The notes beneath the pieces were generated by a model, which did no database searches, was not told where the DNA came from, and was given only the letters and a program-made list of their open reading frames with translations. A program made the translations under genes and the position numbers. Of a DNA stretch of 64,000 nucleotides, positions 32,890-44,990 are shown piece after piece (the first letter of the stretch is position 1; every line of letters starts with the position of its first letter). This DNA comes from Nymphaea colorata (lineage: Eukaryota; Streptophyta; Magnoliopsida; Nymphaeales; Nymphaeaceae), in contig NC_045146.1 of assembly GCF_008831285.2 (NCBI RefSeq), forward strand, positions 6,212,972-6,276,971. The letters are read 5' to 3'.

Positions 32890-33660
32890 TTATGAGCACT
32901 TAGGCACGAGTGTGCACCTAGGATGAGTTCCATTGTGCCGACTACAATGTGAGTTCAGTGTACAACACTTTGAGTTCGGTCTGCCAAAGCACAAGCTCGG
33001 TGTGCTAGAATGTGAGTTTGGTGCATTGCAATGAGAGTTTAGTGCACAAAAGTGTGTATTCCAGGCACAAAAATACAAGATCAAGGATTGTTTGGTGCAC
33101 AAAAGTGTGACTTTGGTGTGCCGAGACACAAGTTTGATGTGCAAATGTGTGAGCTCAATGTGCAAGTTCAGTGCATCAAAGCATGAGTTCCATGCATTAT
33201 AATGGGAGTTCAAAAATCAATATGCAAAGGGAGAAGTTCAAAAACTTCTGTCCATGAAAAGCACAAGTTCAAGAGTTCCACATGAAAGGCACAAGGTCAA
33301 AAGTTCCATGTGCAAAAATCACTAAGTTCAAAAGCTCCTTGTCCAAAAACTGCAAGCATGAAAGCGTCAGATACAAAAACCGCAAGTTTAAAAGTTCTCC
33401 CTTAAAAGAACAAGTTCAAAAGCTTCGAAAAGTTCTGAAGAGTTCTATTTGCTGGGGCAGGCTTTTAAAAGTTAAAAAATTCAAAGGGTTCCAAAGCTCT
33501 AGATTTCAAATGTTTTGAAGGTTCCAAGGATTCAAATGCTCAAAAAGTTCAAAAATTTCAACCTTACGAATTTTGAAGACTCTAAAAGTTCAAAAACTCC
33601 AAGAGTTCCAAAGGCTTAAAAAGTTCCAAAGTTCTGAAAGTTCTCGTAAATTACTTAAAG
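32890..33660. repeat. Degenerate tandem-repeat field
   Basis: From 32890 to about 33200, imperfect units of roughly 25-35 bp built on GTGTGAGTTCRGTGCAYAAA recur. From 33230 to 33660 the words change to AAGTTCAAAAGTTCC repeated at 10-30-bp spacing. The translations are therefore periodic and not genes. It is an old, slipped satellite-like tract with a gradient of motif type. Confidence 0.7.
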
Positions 33661-33879
33661 ATTTGAGAGGCTCAAAATTATTTTCTCAAAGGATCAAAAT
33701 CTAAATAAGCATTCTGAAAAACTTTTTGAAAACTTTGTGACCTTTTATCCTAGACTGTTGAACCTAATGTAGTAGAGGGCAACAACAAGGGGCATGCCAT
33801 GCAAGAGTGAGTGAAAGAGAGAAAGAAAGAGATAATGAGTCATGCCATAAAAAATAATCTTTTATTGAAAAAGGAAGAA

Positions 33880-34110
33880 TTATAAAATGAATTGACATTT
33901 AAAGTTTGTGTTTATAGTACTTCTAGTCTTGGCAAGAGCTATCATGGAAAGATGACATCTCGACATTGCCTGCAAGCTCTTCATAGCTATTGGTTGATCC
34001 TCTTCAACTATACATTCCGCATCAATGTAGTCTGGGATGATGTTCCTCAACACAAAACAATCTTCAATGTTGTCTCTTGGTTGTCTATGAGATCTACAAA
34101 TCTGGTCCAT
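33880..34110 (-). pseudogene. Ty3/gypsy Tat gag fragment (zinc-knuckle region)
   Basis: The minus strand reads 'CRSHRQPRDNIEDCFVLRNI', the Tat Gag C-terminal Cys-His box (C-x2-H-x8-DC-F-L-x2-I), close to 'CKFHRVPDHDTKNYFVLKNI' in the plus-strand element at about 43637-43696. No other domain of this copy was recognised nearby. Confidence 0.75.
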
Positions 34111-37100
34111 TCACTTGCCCTTGACAATGGTGGATTTGGGACTCTTGGAAGGTTCACCATCTTTCAGGATAGCATATAGTTTAGGATTAGCTCCAATGGT
34201 TGAGTCAATTGTGAACCTGCAGCCTTCTAACCCATTTGGTATGCTGATCATTGGTTTTCTTCTTGCTTGGATCCCTCTGCTATTTAATGCTAGGGATCAA
34301 TGGTCTAATCCGTCATTGGGATTTTGATTAAAAAAGAGGCTGTTTTGGAAGCTAAGTCTTACTAAGTTTAACTGAACATGCCTGATTTTCTTACTAGTGT
34401 TCCTTTATTCCCCTCTTGCATGTTTCTTCTAGGAGAATCTTTTCAAAACCTTTATGGTTCTTGCTCTTGCTCAAGCTCACTAGGCTTACCATCAATTGCC
34501 AAAAGACTTCGTAAGCTACTAGACCTTCTTTTCCCTCTATGAACTGTTTCACCAAGTACATTGGTTATGCCATCTCTTCACATATCCCCCTTTTTCATTG
34601 TGACAGGCTAAATTGGAAGTGCTCCATGACCTAGAAATTGTCAAACACTTGCTGGATTATCCATTAAATTTATGACTTTGACTAGTCCTGAAAGACGAGG
34701 AAACAAATTGAAGAAAGTAACTACTGGTGCTAAGATAGCACCAATATGGTTTGGGTGACCATATAGACTAATAGTGGTGATTATTTTCATTGTCATAGAT
34801 TTAATTTTTTCTCACAAAAAAAATGTGCTTGTGTTAATCTCAAACACAATGGTAAATATATATTCAACAGCTCAAGAAGTCCATGGAGATTCTAGAAAGC
34901 ATTAAACACAAAACAAGGTCATAAAACAATTAGAGCAATATTTTACTACCATTTATTGACAATGTTAATAAATAGCTTAGCACTTCCCATTGACTAGTGG
35001 ATGTGGCAATAGAATCTAGATGCAGCCTCTGGTTGAATGAACCTAGCGAATCACCCAAAGTCGTGTAAGTCTTAACTAAGTAAGCCACATCTTGGCTTGA
35101 TTGAACTCAGTTGTATATGACTGTTAGGAAATGACATGGACAATACCTTAAGGCGATGCATTACAAACCATTCTTCATCAAGCAACTTCATAAAGTAGAG
35201 AAGCCCTTTATTCCATCTTTGAGGATCTTATGGTCAAGAAATGCAAAAGGACAATTAAAACTAGAGAATCAGAGAAAACAAAGGGTACCTCAATACCAAC
35301 AAGCGGATCTTTAAGAGTTTCATCTAATGCTTTTAATTTGGTAGCATCTTTGCTAACAAAAGGTGCAATTGATAGAATCTTACAGCTCTCAACTAGCTCC
35401 TAGAAAAAAAAATTGAAAAACAGAAAACCTGGAAGTTACCAGGCTTTGGATCATTCCCTTCAGCATCCATTTGACTATGACCTTTGTCATTAAGGTCATC
35501 ACCATAACAATAACCATTGTTAATGGAAGAAGGGATTCCATGTGGACAAGTTCCAAGACATCAAAGCACACGAAATATGTGTATAAGAAATTCTTTAATA
35601 CCATGAATTTCAAAAGTTATTCTCAAATAAAAAAAGCTTTGCATGTGTATTTACAAATGCAGATTTGTCAAATAAAAAGAAAACCTTATACACAAGTGAA
35701 GGAACAAAAAATTGTATACATTTGGGCATATGCTTTGCAGTCAAAATTAGACAGCACTTGGCTAGAACCTCAACCCAAAGGTAGGATTCCTTGTTGCTTA
35801 AAGGTGGGATTCATTGATGCTTTAGTACTTACATGAAGTTCACTTGCAAGCTCTCGAGGTGAAAACTACCAGTATGAGACAATTCCTAATTGCACAAGAG
35901 GCTTCAATTGCAAGATTATGCCACTCTTGGGCTTATCAAAGTATAGATTAATGGATATGTCAAGCAATTTTTTGAACAAGAAGTTATGAACATGTAATAG
36001 AACACTTCACTCTTTCGAACAACAGTTGCGAGTCTGTGAGACAATGGACTTCTTCAACAATAGCTTAGCCAAAAAGGCCCCAAAATTCAGAAGCATTGTT
36101 ATTCTAGTGTGGTTTCTGAGAAAGCAGTAAAGAAGCAAAGGACTACCTATAACATTGTCACTCTCAAATATCCCCCCATTAAACAATATCCCTCATTATG
36201 TAAGTTGGTGTAGAAATCAAGAAGCTAAAGAGAGAATTGTAGAATCAAGAACTGGATAAGAACGTATCAAGAATATAACAAAGTTATGTAGAGGCCAAAA
36301 ACCTCTTTCTATACTAATCACTTCACAAATATATATGTAATAGGCACATTATAGTATTCTACACACTTCTGAAGGTTCATGATAGCTATCTCAAGCTACA
36401 AATTACAAGCTACAAATTACACGTCAGCTTACTAACTGCAAGCAGCTTATAGTGATAACTCATGAATTAGTTGCTATATGCCTTTGTTTAACACTCTACA
36501 CCAATATAAACCAACACTTGGCCAAACAATGGTGAATCATTGCCTACGTGTTGTCGGTTAGGAGTCTAAATGTATTTGATAGTCCTAGATGGGGGCGTGG
36601 AGTTGACTGGGCATTGCATATGAACAACTGATGACTTCAAGTAGAGTTTTGAATCCTCCTATAGACTATTAAGACACAGAGCAGATGTAACCAAAGTGCT
36701 GCATGTATACCATCTGCCTACACAAGGCATTTATTCAACATGGTTTTTCAATATATTCAAAGTAAGTTCACATCCACTAACCTTCCAAAAAACAAACTGA
36801 TGCACTACTTAATATGTTATAATTCTTATGGGGAGGACATCCTAAAGAATAGAATGAAGGAAAATGCACAAAAAGCAAAGGGAAATCAATTACAAAGGAA
36901 AAATATGTTTTTCTTAATGTTCAATTAACATAAAACAAAAGATAAGGGCCCCTTTTAAGAGGGCTAAACCCTAGATCGAAATTTGATCTTAGATCCCCAA
37001 AACAAAAATGTCTAAACCCAAGAAGATCAAAAACATCCAAATAAGATTAAATGATATTTATCCTAAGATCCTAAATGGATACAAAGCTTGGATCCAGCCC

Positions 37101-37112
37101 AAAAAGCCACAT
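34111..37112. other. Anonymous stretch
   Basis: No coding families were recognised. The 121-residue plus frame at 35471-35836 looks random (Thr/Ile-rich start from a TCA/ACC-rich tract). 36400-36425 contains a 13-bp tandem word (AAGCTACAAATTA). Confidence 0.45.
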
Positions 37113-38964
37113 TGCATTAATCACCCCAAGTTGAAGACTTCGGCTCCCAATGAAGTTGTGCAATCCTTCCCCTTGTTTTATGTCTCATTTTCACACCAAA
37201 AATGTGTTTTTGAGCTTAAACCACTCACTAGAACACGTCGGTGACTAACCGAACCCAATTCAAATGTAAAATGAACCCGAAATCACTCAAAACGGAGTCG
37301 GCGCCGTTCGTAACAAAAACTATTTTACCCCTTTAAAATAAACATTAAAAAAACATAATTTTATGTTTTTTTATGAACAAACCCCTTGGAGGCTAGGGAA
37401 GCAAAATCTGACCCTTATTGGTCCAACGAGGGAAGTTTGCACCCCTCATTTGAGCTCAGCACTTTGCCACGTGTTGTCGTGCGTGGCAAGGCTGCACCTG
37501 CATGCTGATGTGCAGTTGCACACAACAGTGTGTCATGCACTGCCACACGTGGCAGGGATGCAATAGGTGCAATAGCACCTAGCGCGCGGGGGGCCAAGTG
37601 CACACTGCTCTGTTAAGCCAAGGCCTGCACAACGCGTAGGCCCTCTTTTCGGTCAAAAACAAGGGGGTGGTTTTGAGTATGTTGGGTGGGCATTATCCAT
37701 GTCTATACCTCAAAGGATTATTTGCATGGTTAAGGGCCAATCCCACTTGGTCAAGGCATATTTAAAGAAAAATTAAGAATTATTCAGAAATACTTGAAAC
37801 TTGCATGAAAATATTGTTAAATTCAAATTTCGAGTTTTGGCTCCAAAATTCCCTAAATATCCTCACAACCTTCTCTTGGGCATGGGTTAACCGTTGGGAA
37901 ACCTCTAGTGCCTTCTCTTTTAAAGATTAGAGTTTTTCTCTAGTGCTCTCTCTCAGTTTCTCTCTTCTTCACTTTTTCTTCTTCTCCAACCTTGGAAGCA
38001 AGCTTCTTCAAGTTCCAGCTCTTCAAGGGAGCACGAGGAGATCTTTTTGAGGAATACTTTCATCACCTTGGAGCTTCACCCGAGACAACCCTAGGATCAT
38101 CAGAAGAAGGAGACTCATTTTTAAAATCATTTATATTAGAGGTATGTAGTCCTCCTCTCGTTTTTTTCTATTTATTTTTTTCCTTGCCACCTCTCAATGG
38201 CCGTGCAAGAGAGCTTTAAAGATTTTCTATACGGAGTCAAGAGCTACTCTTGATTGCACTGGGAGTATGATCAAGATGAAATAAATGTAGTTCATTTATT
38301 TTCGAAATATGCTTGTTATATTGCTTTGTTCATCATTGATGTTTGGATGATCTTCATGCATGGTAAACTAATTTTTCTTAATTAATAGGCAAATGAACAG
38401 TAAAAATGAGTATTTGGATTGGGATTTGTCCAACCTGGGAAAACCCTTCACGAATGTGTACATGTTAAAATGCATCTTCATGACATTCTTACATTTAGCT
38501 TCTCTCTTAATCACCCGATTAGGGACTCCAATGAGTGCTTTCTTACGTTGCTCTCTATTTCATGTATGTTTGAGTATATTCAATAACCAATGGTGGAAGA
38601 AATAAATTTTCTTGTAATAAATGAAATAATTATGGTTTTACGTAGCCTTGGAGACTTTTCCTAGGCTCTTGCAAGAGTCCAAGTTCTTATCCGGCCTATA
38701 GAGAAAAATCAAAGTCCGATATTTTCTAAGTTATTTCTTGATTTCAACTTTCATAAAGGCATATGTGTATATACAATATACATGTTATATACGTATACAT
38801 GCACATAATTATCTCTCTTTGTTCTTTTTTCTCTACGATTTAAAATATTCTTTTACAAATTTTCATATACGTACATACAAATGAATATATACGAGTGTTT
38901 CAGTTTCTCTCTCTAAAATCTTTTAGCTCTCTGTTCAAGTTAAATACCTTCTTTTACAAATCTC

Positions 38965-39043
<79 letters not shown>

Positions 39044-39968
39044 CTATCTCTCCCTCTCTAAAAACTTATTATTCTCTCTCTCTAAAATCTCTCTCTCTCT
39101 CTCTCTCTCTTTCTAAAACCTTTTATTTTGTGATTTTAAAAATCTTTTTATCTTCCTCTTTCTCTCTATTCTTCTTGGATTAACGTCTTTCCTCTTTTCC
39201 ATTATTTCGAATATTTTTCTCCCAAGCTAAGGTATTGACTTATCATTTGTCGACTTCACTAAGACTAAAACTAAAGTAATGACCCAATATTGGAATCATA
39301 CTTGATGGTCTTCAACCCCATTACATTTCAAAATTTTTTCTCTCTTCATAAAAAAAGTATGACAATTATATAAATAAAAATGAAAAACTTAGATGTATGT
39401 GATGGTAAGAATGCTTTTAGATTAATGTAATGGTAGAAATGAATGATTTGCTTCCAATCATGTAGGGTTAATGCATTCATACATTCACATCCACTTGTGA
39501 AAATCACGAATGATCACAATCACCTATTTAAAAGTACTTAAACAAGATGAGATATAGCTCTAACTAGGTAGTAACTGAAATAGAGCAAAATCTCAAACCT
39601 AATTAAATTCTTAAGAGAACACTAAATCGACTTCAAAAAGTAATATGCAAATGTTTCCAAATAATATTTGTCAATATTACCCAAATCAAAGTTGTTTATA
39701 CTCTCAAATGTTTCTTCAAAACTTTCTCAAAAATTTGAAACATCAAATCTTCAACATTTTCTCAAACACCACACCACATTTAAAATAAAAGATGTTTAAG
39801 CAAAAACGAAATGCATCAAGAATAAGCAATCTTCGGTTTGGTTACTCCCGATAAAGACACAGGGAACTATCTATCCTTGTACTGGACAAGTTTCTTTCTC
39901 TCTCATTTCAATTAAACTTTTTCTGAAGCACTCCAAAGACCAAAATAAAGTTTAGAGATGCAAATACA
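37113..39968 (+). repeat. 5' LTR of second Tat element (about 2.9 kb)
   Basis: Starts TGCATTAATCACCCC and ends GCAAATACA. The reverse complement matches 15022-18001 in blocks over its whole length, for example the Arg/Lys-like AACCGAACCCAATTCAAATG region (37247), the CCCACTTGG region near 37740, the CCTTGGAGACTTTTCCTAGG region (38647), and the end near 39800. It has a TATA-like CTAAATATCC (37853) and a donor-like GAG|GTATGT at 38139-38147. It contains a (TA)n tract much longer than that of the other copy. Confidence 0.85.
38972..39040. repeat. TA microsatellite within LTR
   Basis: About 34 uninterrupted TA units, followed by CT runs up to 39113. The homologous part of the other Tat LTR (about 15878-15937) has only short, interrupted TA/CATATA runs, so the tract expanded after the copies separated. 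Confidence 0.95.
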
Positions 39969-39983
39969 TGGTGACCGTCCGTT
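39969..39983 (+). other. Probable primer-binding site of second Tat element
   Basis: TGGTGACCGTCCGTT directly follows the LTR end CAAATACA. The TGG start fits pairing to a tRNA CCA end; the tRNA identity was not determined. Confidence 0.5.
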
Positions 39984-40859
39984 ATCGTTAGGCTATGATT
40001 ACTATTGATGCATTTTCACAAACTTGAACATCTCTTATTTTGCTGATGATAAAGCATGTGCCCTTCTTTAGCCTTGACCCCATCGGCATTTCATTACATT
40101 GCTTGGTGATTTTGTTTTCTCTCTTGCATATAATACCAATTGAGAAGGATCAACCATGTTCACCTAAATCTATGATTAAATACAACCCTCCTCAATTTAT
40201 AGTTGATTGAAAAATAATGTTTGTTTTTATACTTATTTTAATCACCATCAGAGGAAACATTGCATTCGAGACAACCAATTTTGCATGTTTGCTCATATTT
40301 CAAAGCTTCTGATACTTATTTATCTTGGTCATCTTGTTGTCGGCTTTGGTCTTAAGCGGTAGCACAAGATTAAGTCATACAACTGGACCACGCCTTGGGT
40401 GAGAAAGCGAGTGTCCAAGAATAAGTAGATAAACCTTACCCTTAGTTGCCTAAAGAAGAATCTATGTCAATACTAAGCCATTTGGTTAAAGTATATAAGA
40501 ATAATTGGCATTGGATTATTATGATATGAAATTATCCAAATTCTTTCACATGACAGAAGTATAGAGAATGTTGAATGTGCACAAAAACCTTATGTGGTGA
40601 TTTTCAACTTCATTATATACATCTACCTCATATCGTTCTTGTCAACTTTGTTAGTCTTTCCCACTAATTTAATCTTTATCATTCAGAGTCGTTACTCGAG
40701 ATGTATCCTTTTCCATGTGATGTCACCTTTCCTTATGATCACATCCTCTTCGAGGAAGGACCCGAACGGTCTACTTATGCTTCTCTTGAGTCTAGACCCT
40801 TGGCTCCCAAATGGTATCGGTCTTGGCATCTCACCTTTTCTTAGATGTTTCCTTCTTAC

Positions 40860-41912
40860 TTTGAAAAATGTGGGCTAGAAATAGTGGCAGCCGGAGGAAT
40901 GCAATCAGTGGATGGAAATTTTATGCATGCTATTGCCGAGCGATGGAATCCGAGGACCTCTTCCATTTGATTTTGATGAGGAGAAATGACAGTATTATTT
41001 GATAAATTTGCTGAAATACTAGATCTCCCTACCCCAACTTGTAATCCAAATGACCCATTGGAGAAGCAATTCCTCATGAACCCGACTAAGGTTAATGCAA
41101 ATGACCTTATAGCTCATTTTACTGGACGAAGAACTTGGCTCCTAGTAGAAAACCATGAGAGTCAAAGTATCAACATAAAAATTCTATATGAAGAATTTAG
41201 AGCCTATGTTGAGTCTTTCACTTTATCTCGAAAAGTCCTAAGAAAAGTTAAAATTGTATGATGCTTTGTACAGTAGGAGTGACCATTTTCACCAACAGAA
41301 CTGACCTCCTAGATGTTCATATCACCCAAGTTTTCCAGATATGAGGACATAGAGGGACCTAATACTTGTCAGTAGCAGTGACAACCTTGTCTTTCCTTTA
41401 GCAACGACTCACCCACTTCACCATTAGAGACACCAACTTTGTAGAATGATGCACATATGTTTTACAATTGTGGTTCCTTAAACATGCGGGATCTTGAGCC
41501 AGTCTATTCAGAAATACTGATGGAGTATTGACAATCTTAGAACAATACCGCCGTCTGATCGAGCAGTTAGATGGAGAAAAGATCATTTGAGATTGTTATG
41601 ATCGTCGTCAGAATCTACCTAGATACACTTACTATTACCATGGTTGTATCACACTCTTGGACCCTATTTCATAGTTGATTATTGTGCTAATAGAAGCATG
41701 AGATAATTCTCTGAGAGACAAAAGATGGTTTTTGTGCATGCACCAATTGGAGCTATTCTTGAATTCGACCTCAGCTCTCCTCAATGGGTAGCATTGTGTG
41801 CAGTAGCTTGACAAGAGTGGAAGACGTAGATATCATATACTTGGTTCACAGGCCTACTGGTAAAGAAGAAATACGCCGAGTGGTGGGATACCAACCAACT
41901 ACCATACATCTT
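40860..41912 (+). pseudogene. ORF1 with plant-mobile-domain-like segment
   Basis: The plus reading from 40860 is 'FEKCGLEIVAAGGMQSVDGN', 'FMHAIAERWNPRTSSI', three stops within six codons, then 'GEMTVLFDKFAEILDLPTPT', and further 'ANDLIAHFTGRRTWLLVENH'. The arrangement (L..LAERW.P.T..F, then GE.T.T..D...IL.LP) is that of the aminotransferase-like plant mobile domain (PMD/DUF7745 type), which is also carried by some gypsy elements. From 41262 the frame is badly broken; 'LVHRPTGKEEIRRVVGYQPT' (about 41840-41900) may be its tail. A host pseudogene is possible, but its place between PBS and gag argues for an element ORF1. Confidence 0.65.
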
Positions 41913-42100
41913 CCCTCAAAAGTTTCTATTGTCAACTTTGTACTTTTAACTATGTCTTCAATCATTCTCATCTTTGTTAATGTTTTCTTTGGATGTATTC
42001 TTTAAACTTTTAATGCAATATGAACCTTTATTTTGTCATCATTTCCTCTAATAACTCTTCATTTTCTTGTCTCACAAAGTGAATATTTGAAGCCAACAAA

Positions 42101-43860
42101 ATGGTTGAAACAAGAGCACATGCTAAGTAGGCTCTTCAGAATGACACTTCATCTTTAGACCCTATGCCAGAAACACTTGGATTCCCAGTAATTGAATTAG
42201 AAGGCTATCATATGTTCCAGTTATTTATGGAGTGATTCATGAGGGAGCAAGAAGAACGAAAGGCCCTGATGATTACTCTAAAATCAGTAGTTGAAATGTC
42301 TACCAAACAAAAAAGAAACAAGGCAAACAACAAACAATCTCCTACAGATTGGGATAAAGACCATTTTAGATTCAGACTCAACAACCAGTAAAGATAAAAA
42401 GCCTACGTTGCTTCCATTGAAGAAGAAAAAGAAAACAAAAAAAAAAGCAAAAAAAGAAAAGAAACCATAGAGGATAGCAGCTCACGTAGCCCTACCACAA
42501 GCAAAAGTTTAGAGGATAAGCCAAAAAGGAAGAGAAACCCTACCAAACAAGGCGAAAAGACAAAGAAGTATACCCTAAGCAGTAGCTCAAATAGTGAGAG
42601 ATTTGAGGAGAAAGTAACAGAAATCAAGGGCAAGAATAAAGGGATAAGGTCTGAATCACGCAAATCAAGTGATGATTAAAATCCAACTAACTGCAAGTTT
42701 TACGAAATGCAAAAAAGAATGAGCAACCTTGAACTTAGAGAGAGAGGAAAGCACTCATATTCATGCTAGGATTACTACTTATGCATTGAAGGAGAAGAAG
42801 ACGTGAAGGGTTTGCCCAAAGAGCTCGTCAAAAATGATGGAACTACATGCTCAAATGTTTATCTTTCGACATTCATCAATGATTGCTACAAGGTCCGAGC
42901 GAATAATAGAGTATTGTTTCACTACTTTCCAAGGAGTCTTAAAGGCATTGCAGCGTAATGGTACAAAGAAAATATTAACCCAGTTGAACTTAAGGAATTT
43001 GACAGATTTGTTAACATGTTCATAAAGAGGTTTGAGCAAAATTTTCTCATGGCTCCAACTCTCAGTACCCTTTGCAGTCTCCATCAAAAACAAGGAGAAA
43101 AGGTTCAAGAATTCATCCAAAGATGGAGAATTCAATGCAACAAGATGAATGAGCCGACCTCTGAAACAAAAACTCTCACTCATCAGGAAAATTGTTCTCC
43201 AACTCTTGTAAAGTCTCACCTGCAATGCTCCAATCAAGATCTTTGCCAAGTTGATTGAACAAGCAGATTCAATAGAATAAGGAATTAAAGAAGGTGATTC
43301 TGATGAAATCATTGCACTCTAGTATAAAGAAGAGGGTAAGAAAGGAGGAAGAACACAGTTACCGCCCATTTGATAGTAAATGCCGACACTCAAAAAGACA
43401 ATTGTAGCAGTTATATGCATGACAAAGAGACAAACCACAAGAACTACACACAACTTCCCAAAGGAAACGAAGAAGGAAGGAACAAAAACTCAAGCTAGAT
43501 TTATGATTGGAAGTTCACTCCTCTCAGTCAATCTCGCAAGAAGATCCTAAAATACCTCCTCGATAAAAAAATTGTCGTCTTGCCAAAAGTTTCAGATCCT
43601 CCAAAAATGATGTGAGGTGATGAAGAAAAACTGTGCAAATTTCATCGTGTCCCTGATCATGACACCAAAAATTATTTTGTCCTCAAAAACATTATCTAAG
43701 ATTTTATTAACAAAGATCTCAAGGTTGATGATGATAGCATCCCCGAGGTATTGAAGAATCCATTTCCTGATCATAGAAAGAGGGCAGTAGCCATGATCAC
43801 TACAGTCACTCCACTCTCATATCATCTGCAGGAGCACATCTAACCTTGTGATGGAAACAA
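42101..43860 (+). pseudogene. Tat-type gag (broken)
   Basis: Starts ATGGTTGAAACAAGAGC ('MVETRA', a usual Gag opening), has a Lys/Ser-rich linker (about 42400-42680), then the Retrotrans_gag core 'RVLFHYFPRSLKGIAA', a stop, 'WYKENINPVELKEFDRFVNM' and 'FIKRFEQNFLMAPTLSTLCS', 'LHQKQGEKVQEFIQRWRIQC'. The Cys-His box 'CKFHRVPDHDTKNYFVLKNI' (about 43637-43696) has lost its last Cys (Tyr instead). Several stops occur. Confidence 0.85.
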
Positions 43861-44860
43861 TTCACACCAAGTCATAGTGACTAATCGAGGTTAGAAACCT
43901 CTAGGCTTTATTGATATTTTAAACAAGGCAAAAGGTTCATCCAAAAGACCTGCCATAATTCCAAAAACTTTTCTCTTGCTAGGCGGTGATGATGAGTCAT
44001 CAGATAACTCCTCAAACAAGGATCCATGTTATTTGGAAGATGTCATCCCATTGAAGGAATGCCTTATTGAGGAAGACAGAATTTGTGACTCCAAGGACCA
44101 TTCAATCACTTTTACAGAAAAGGCCTCTCAAAATGGGGATATTATCATGAAGATATTGTTTACATTGTCGTTCAAGTTAATAAGATGATTGTTCCACATG
44201 TATTGATCGACGAAAAACTGGTTTAAATATTTGTCATGATCTTACAACCAAAATATTAGGCTTCTGTGAAGACAAATACCATCCTGATGATACCAAGATT
44301 TATGGATAAGACAATTGAAGCATGAAAAATAGCAAAGGTACCTTCATCATGGACATGATCATCGAATGCACCAGTCACTGCATTTTATTTCATGTGGTGG
44401 ATGTACCACCATCATATAACTAACTCCTATGATGGCCTTGGATCTACGAAGTACAAGGTACCCTATCCACTCTTTGCGAATGCCTCAAGTAGAATTTTGG
44501 CCTGTCGGTCATCACTGTACATGCCGAGGACCTAGCCGAGAAGGTGGTACTCCCAATGCTCTCTAGATCAATTGATTTGGTGGACATACCCAGTATAAGA
44601 ACAATGAAAGAAGCACCTTTGAAAGAGTGGACACAGAGCATGGAGATAGGTGAACCATCCGGAAGTGTCTATACTATCTCAAGTAGTCGTCTAAGTTGTT
44701 GGGAAACCTTAGGGGATTTCAACTACTTTTGAAAGGTGGCTATGGTCCATTCACTGGCCTTGGAAAGAATGAAGATGGCATCTTGCAGCCAATCATTATC
44801 CCCTTTCAGATGAACACTAGAGGATTGGTTTACCCTAAAGAAGTTTGAAAAAGATTTTGT
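43861..44860 (+). pseudogene. Tat-type aspartic protease region (broken)
   Basis: Reads 'VNKMIVPHVLIDEKLV' where the D-[ST]-G-[AS] active site is expected: the Asp is followed by Glu, so the active site is lost. Downstream 'DVPPSYN', a stop, and 'LLWRPWIYEVQGTLSTLCEC' correspond to the YN.LLGRPW...A.PSTLHQ motif of gypsy proteases. 'MLSRSIDLVDIPSI' and a linker follow. The expected RT does not follow; family resemblance ends near 44870. Confidence 0.8.
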
Positions 44861-44990
44861 TGGCTCATAATATTCTCCTTTGTTTACAAATCCTCCCATG
44901 AATTTTGTGATCTTAACTTGTACTTATCTAGTCTCACGAGAGGACCCTCTCTATGAACTGAAGAACTTTCTATATGCAATGCAAGTAATG

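Larger units (their letters stand above)
37113..44990 (+). mobile_element. Truncated Tat/Ogre-type Ty3/gypsy element, 5' part
   Basis: Plus-strand order: 5' LTR (37113-39968), PBS-like TGGTGACC at 39969, ORF1 with a plant-mobile-domain-like segment (about 40860-41910), gag (42101 to about 43860) and protease (to about 44850). It lacks RT, RNase H, integrase and 3' LTR. The LTR is a diverged, inverted relative of the one at 15022-18001, so the two elements are of one family and lie in opposite orientation. All frames are broken. Confidence 0.85.

Noticed and set aside
35471-35836. 121-residue plus-strand frame
   Set aside because: Starts in a simple ACC/ATT tract and has no domain; likely chance.
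36180-36510. Possible copia LTR by its wording (TATCCCTCATTATG..., ...CCAACACTTGG)
   Set aside because: No partner LTR, PBS or polypurine tract could be identified.
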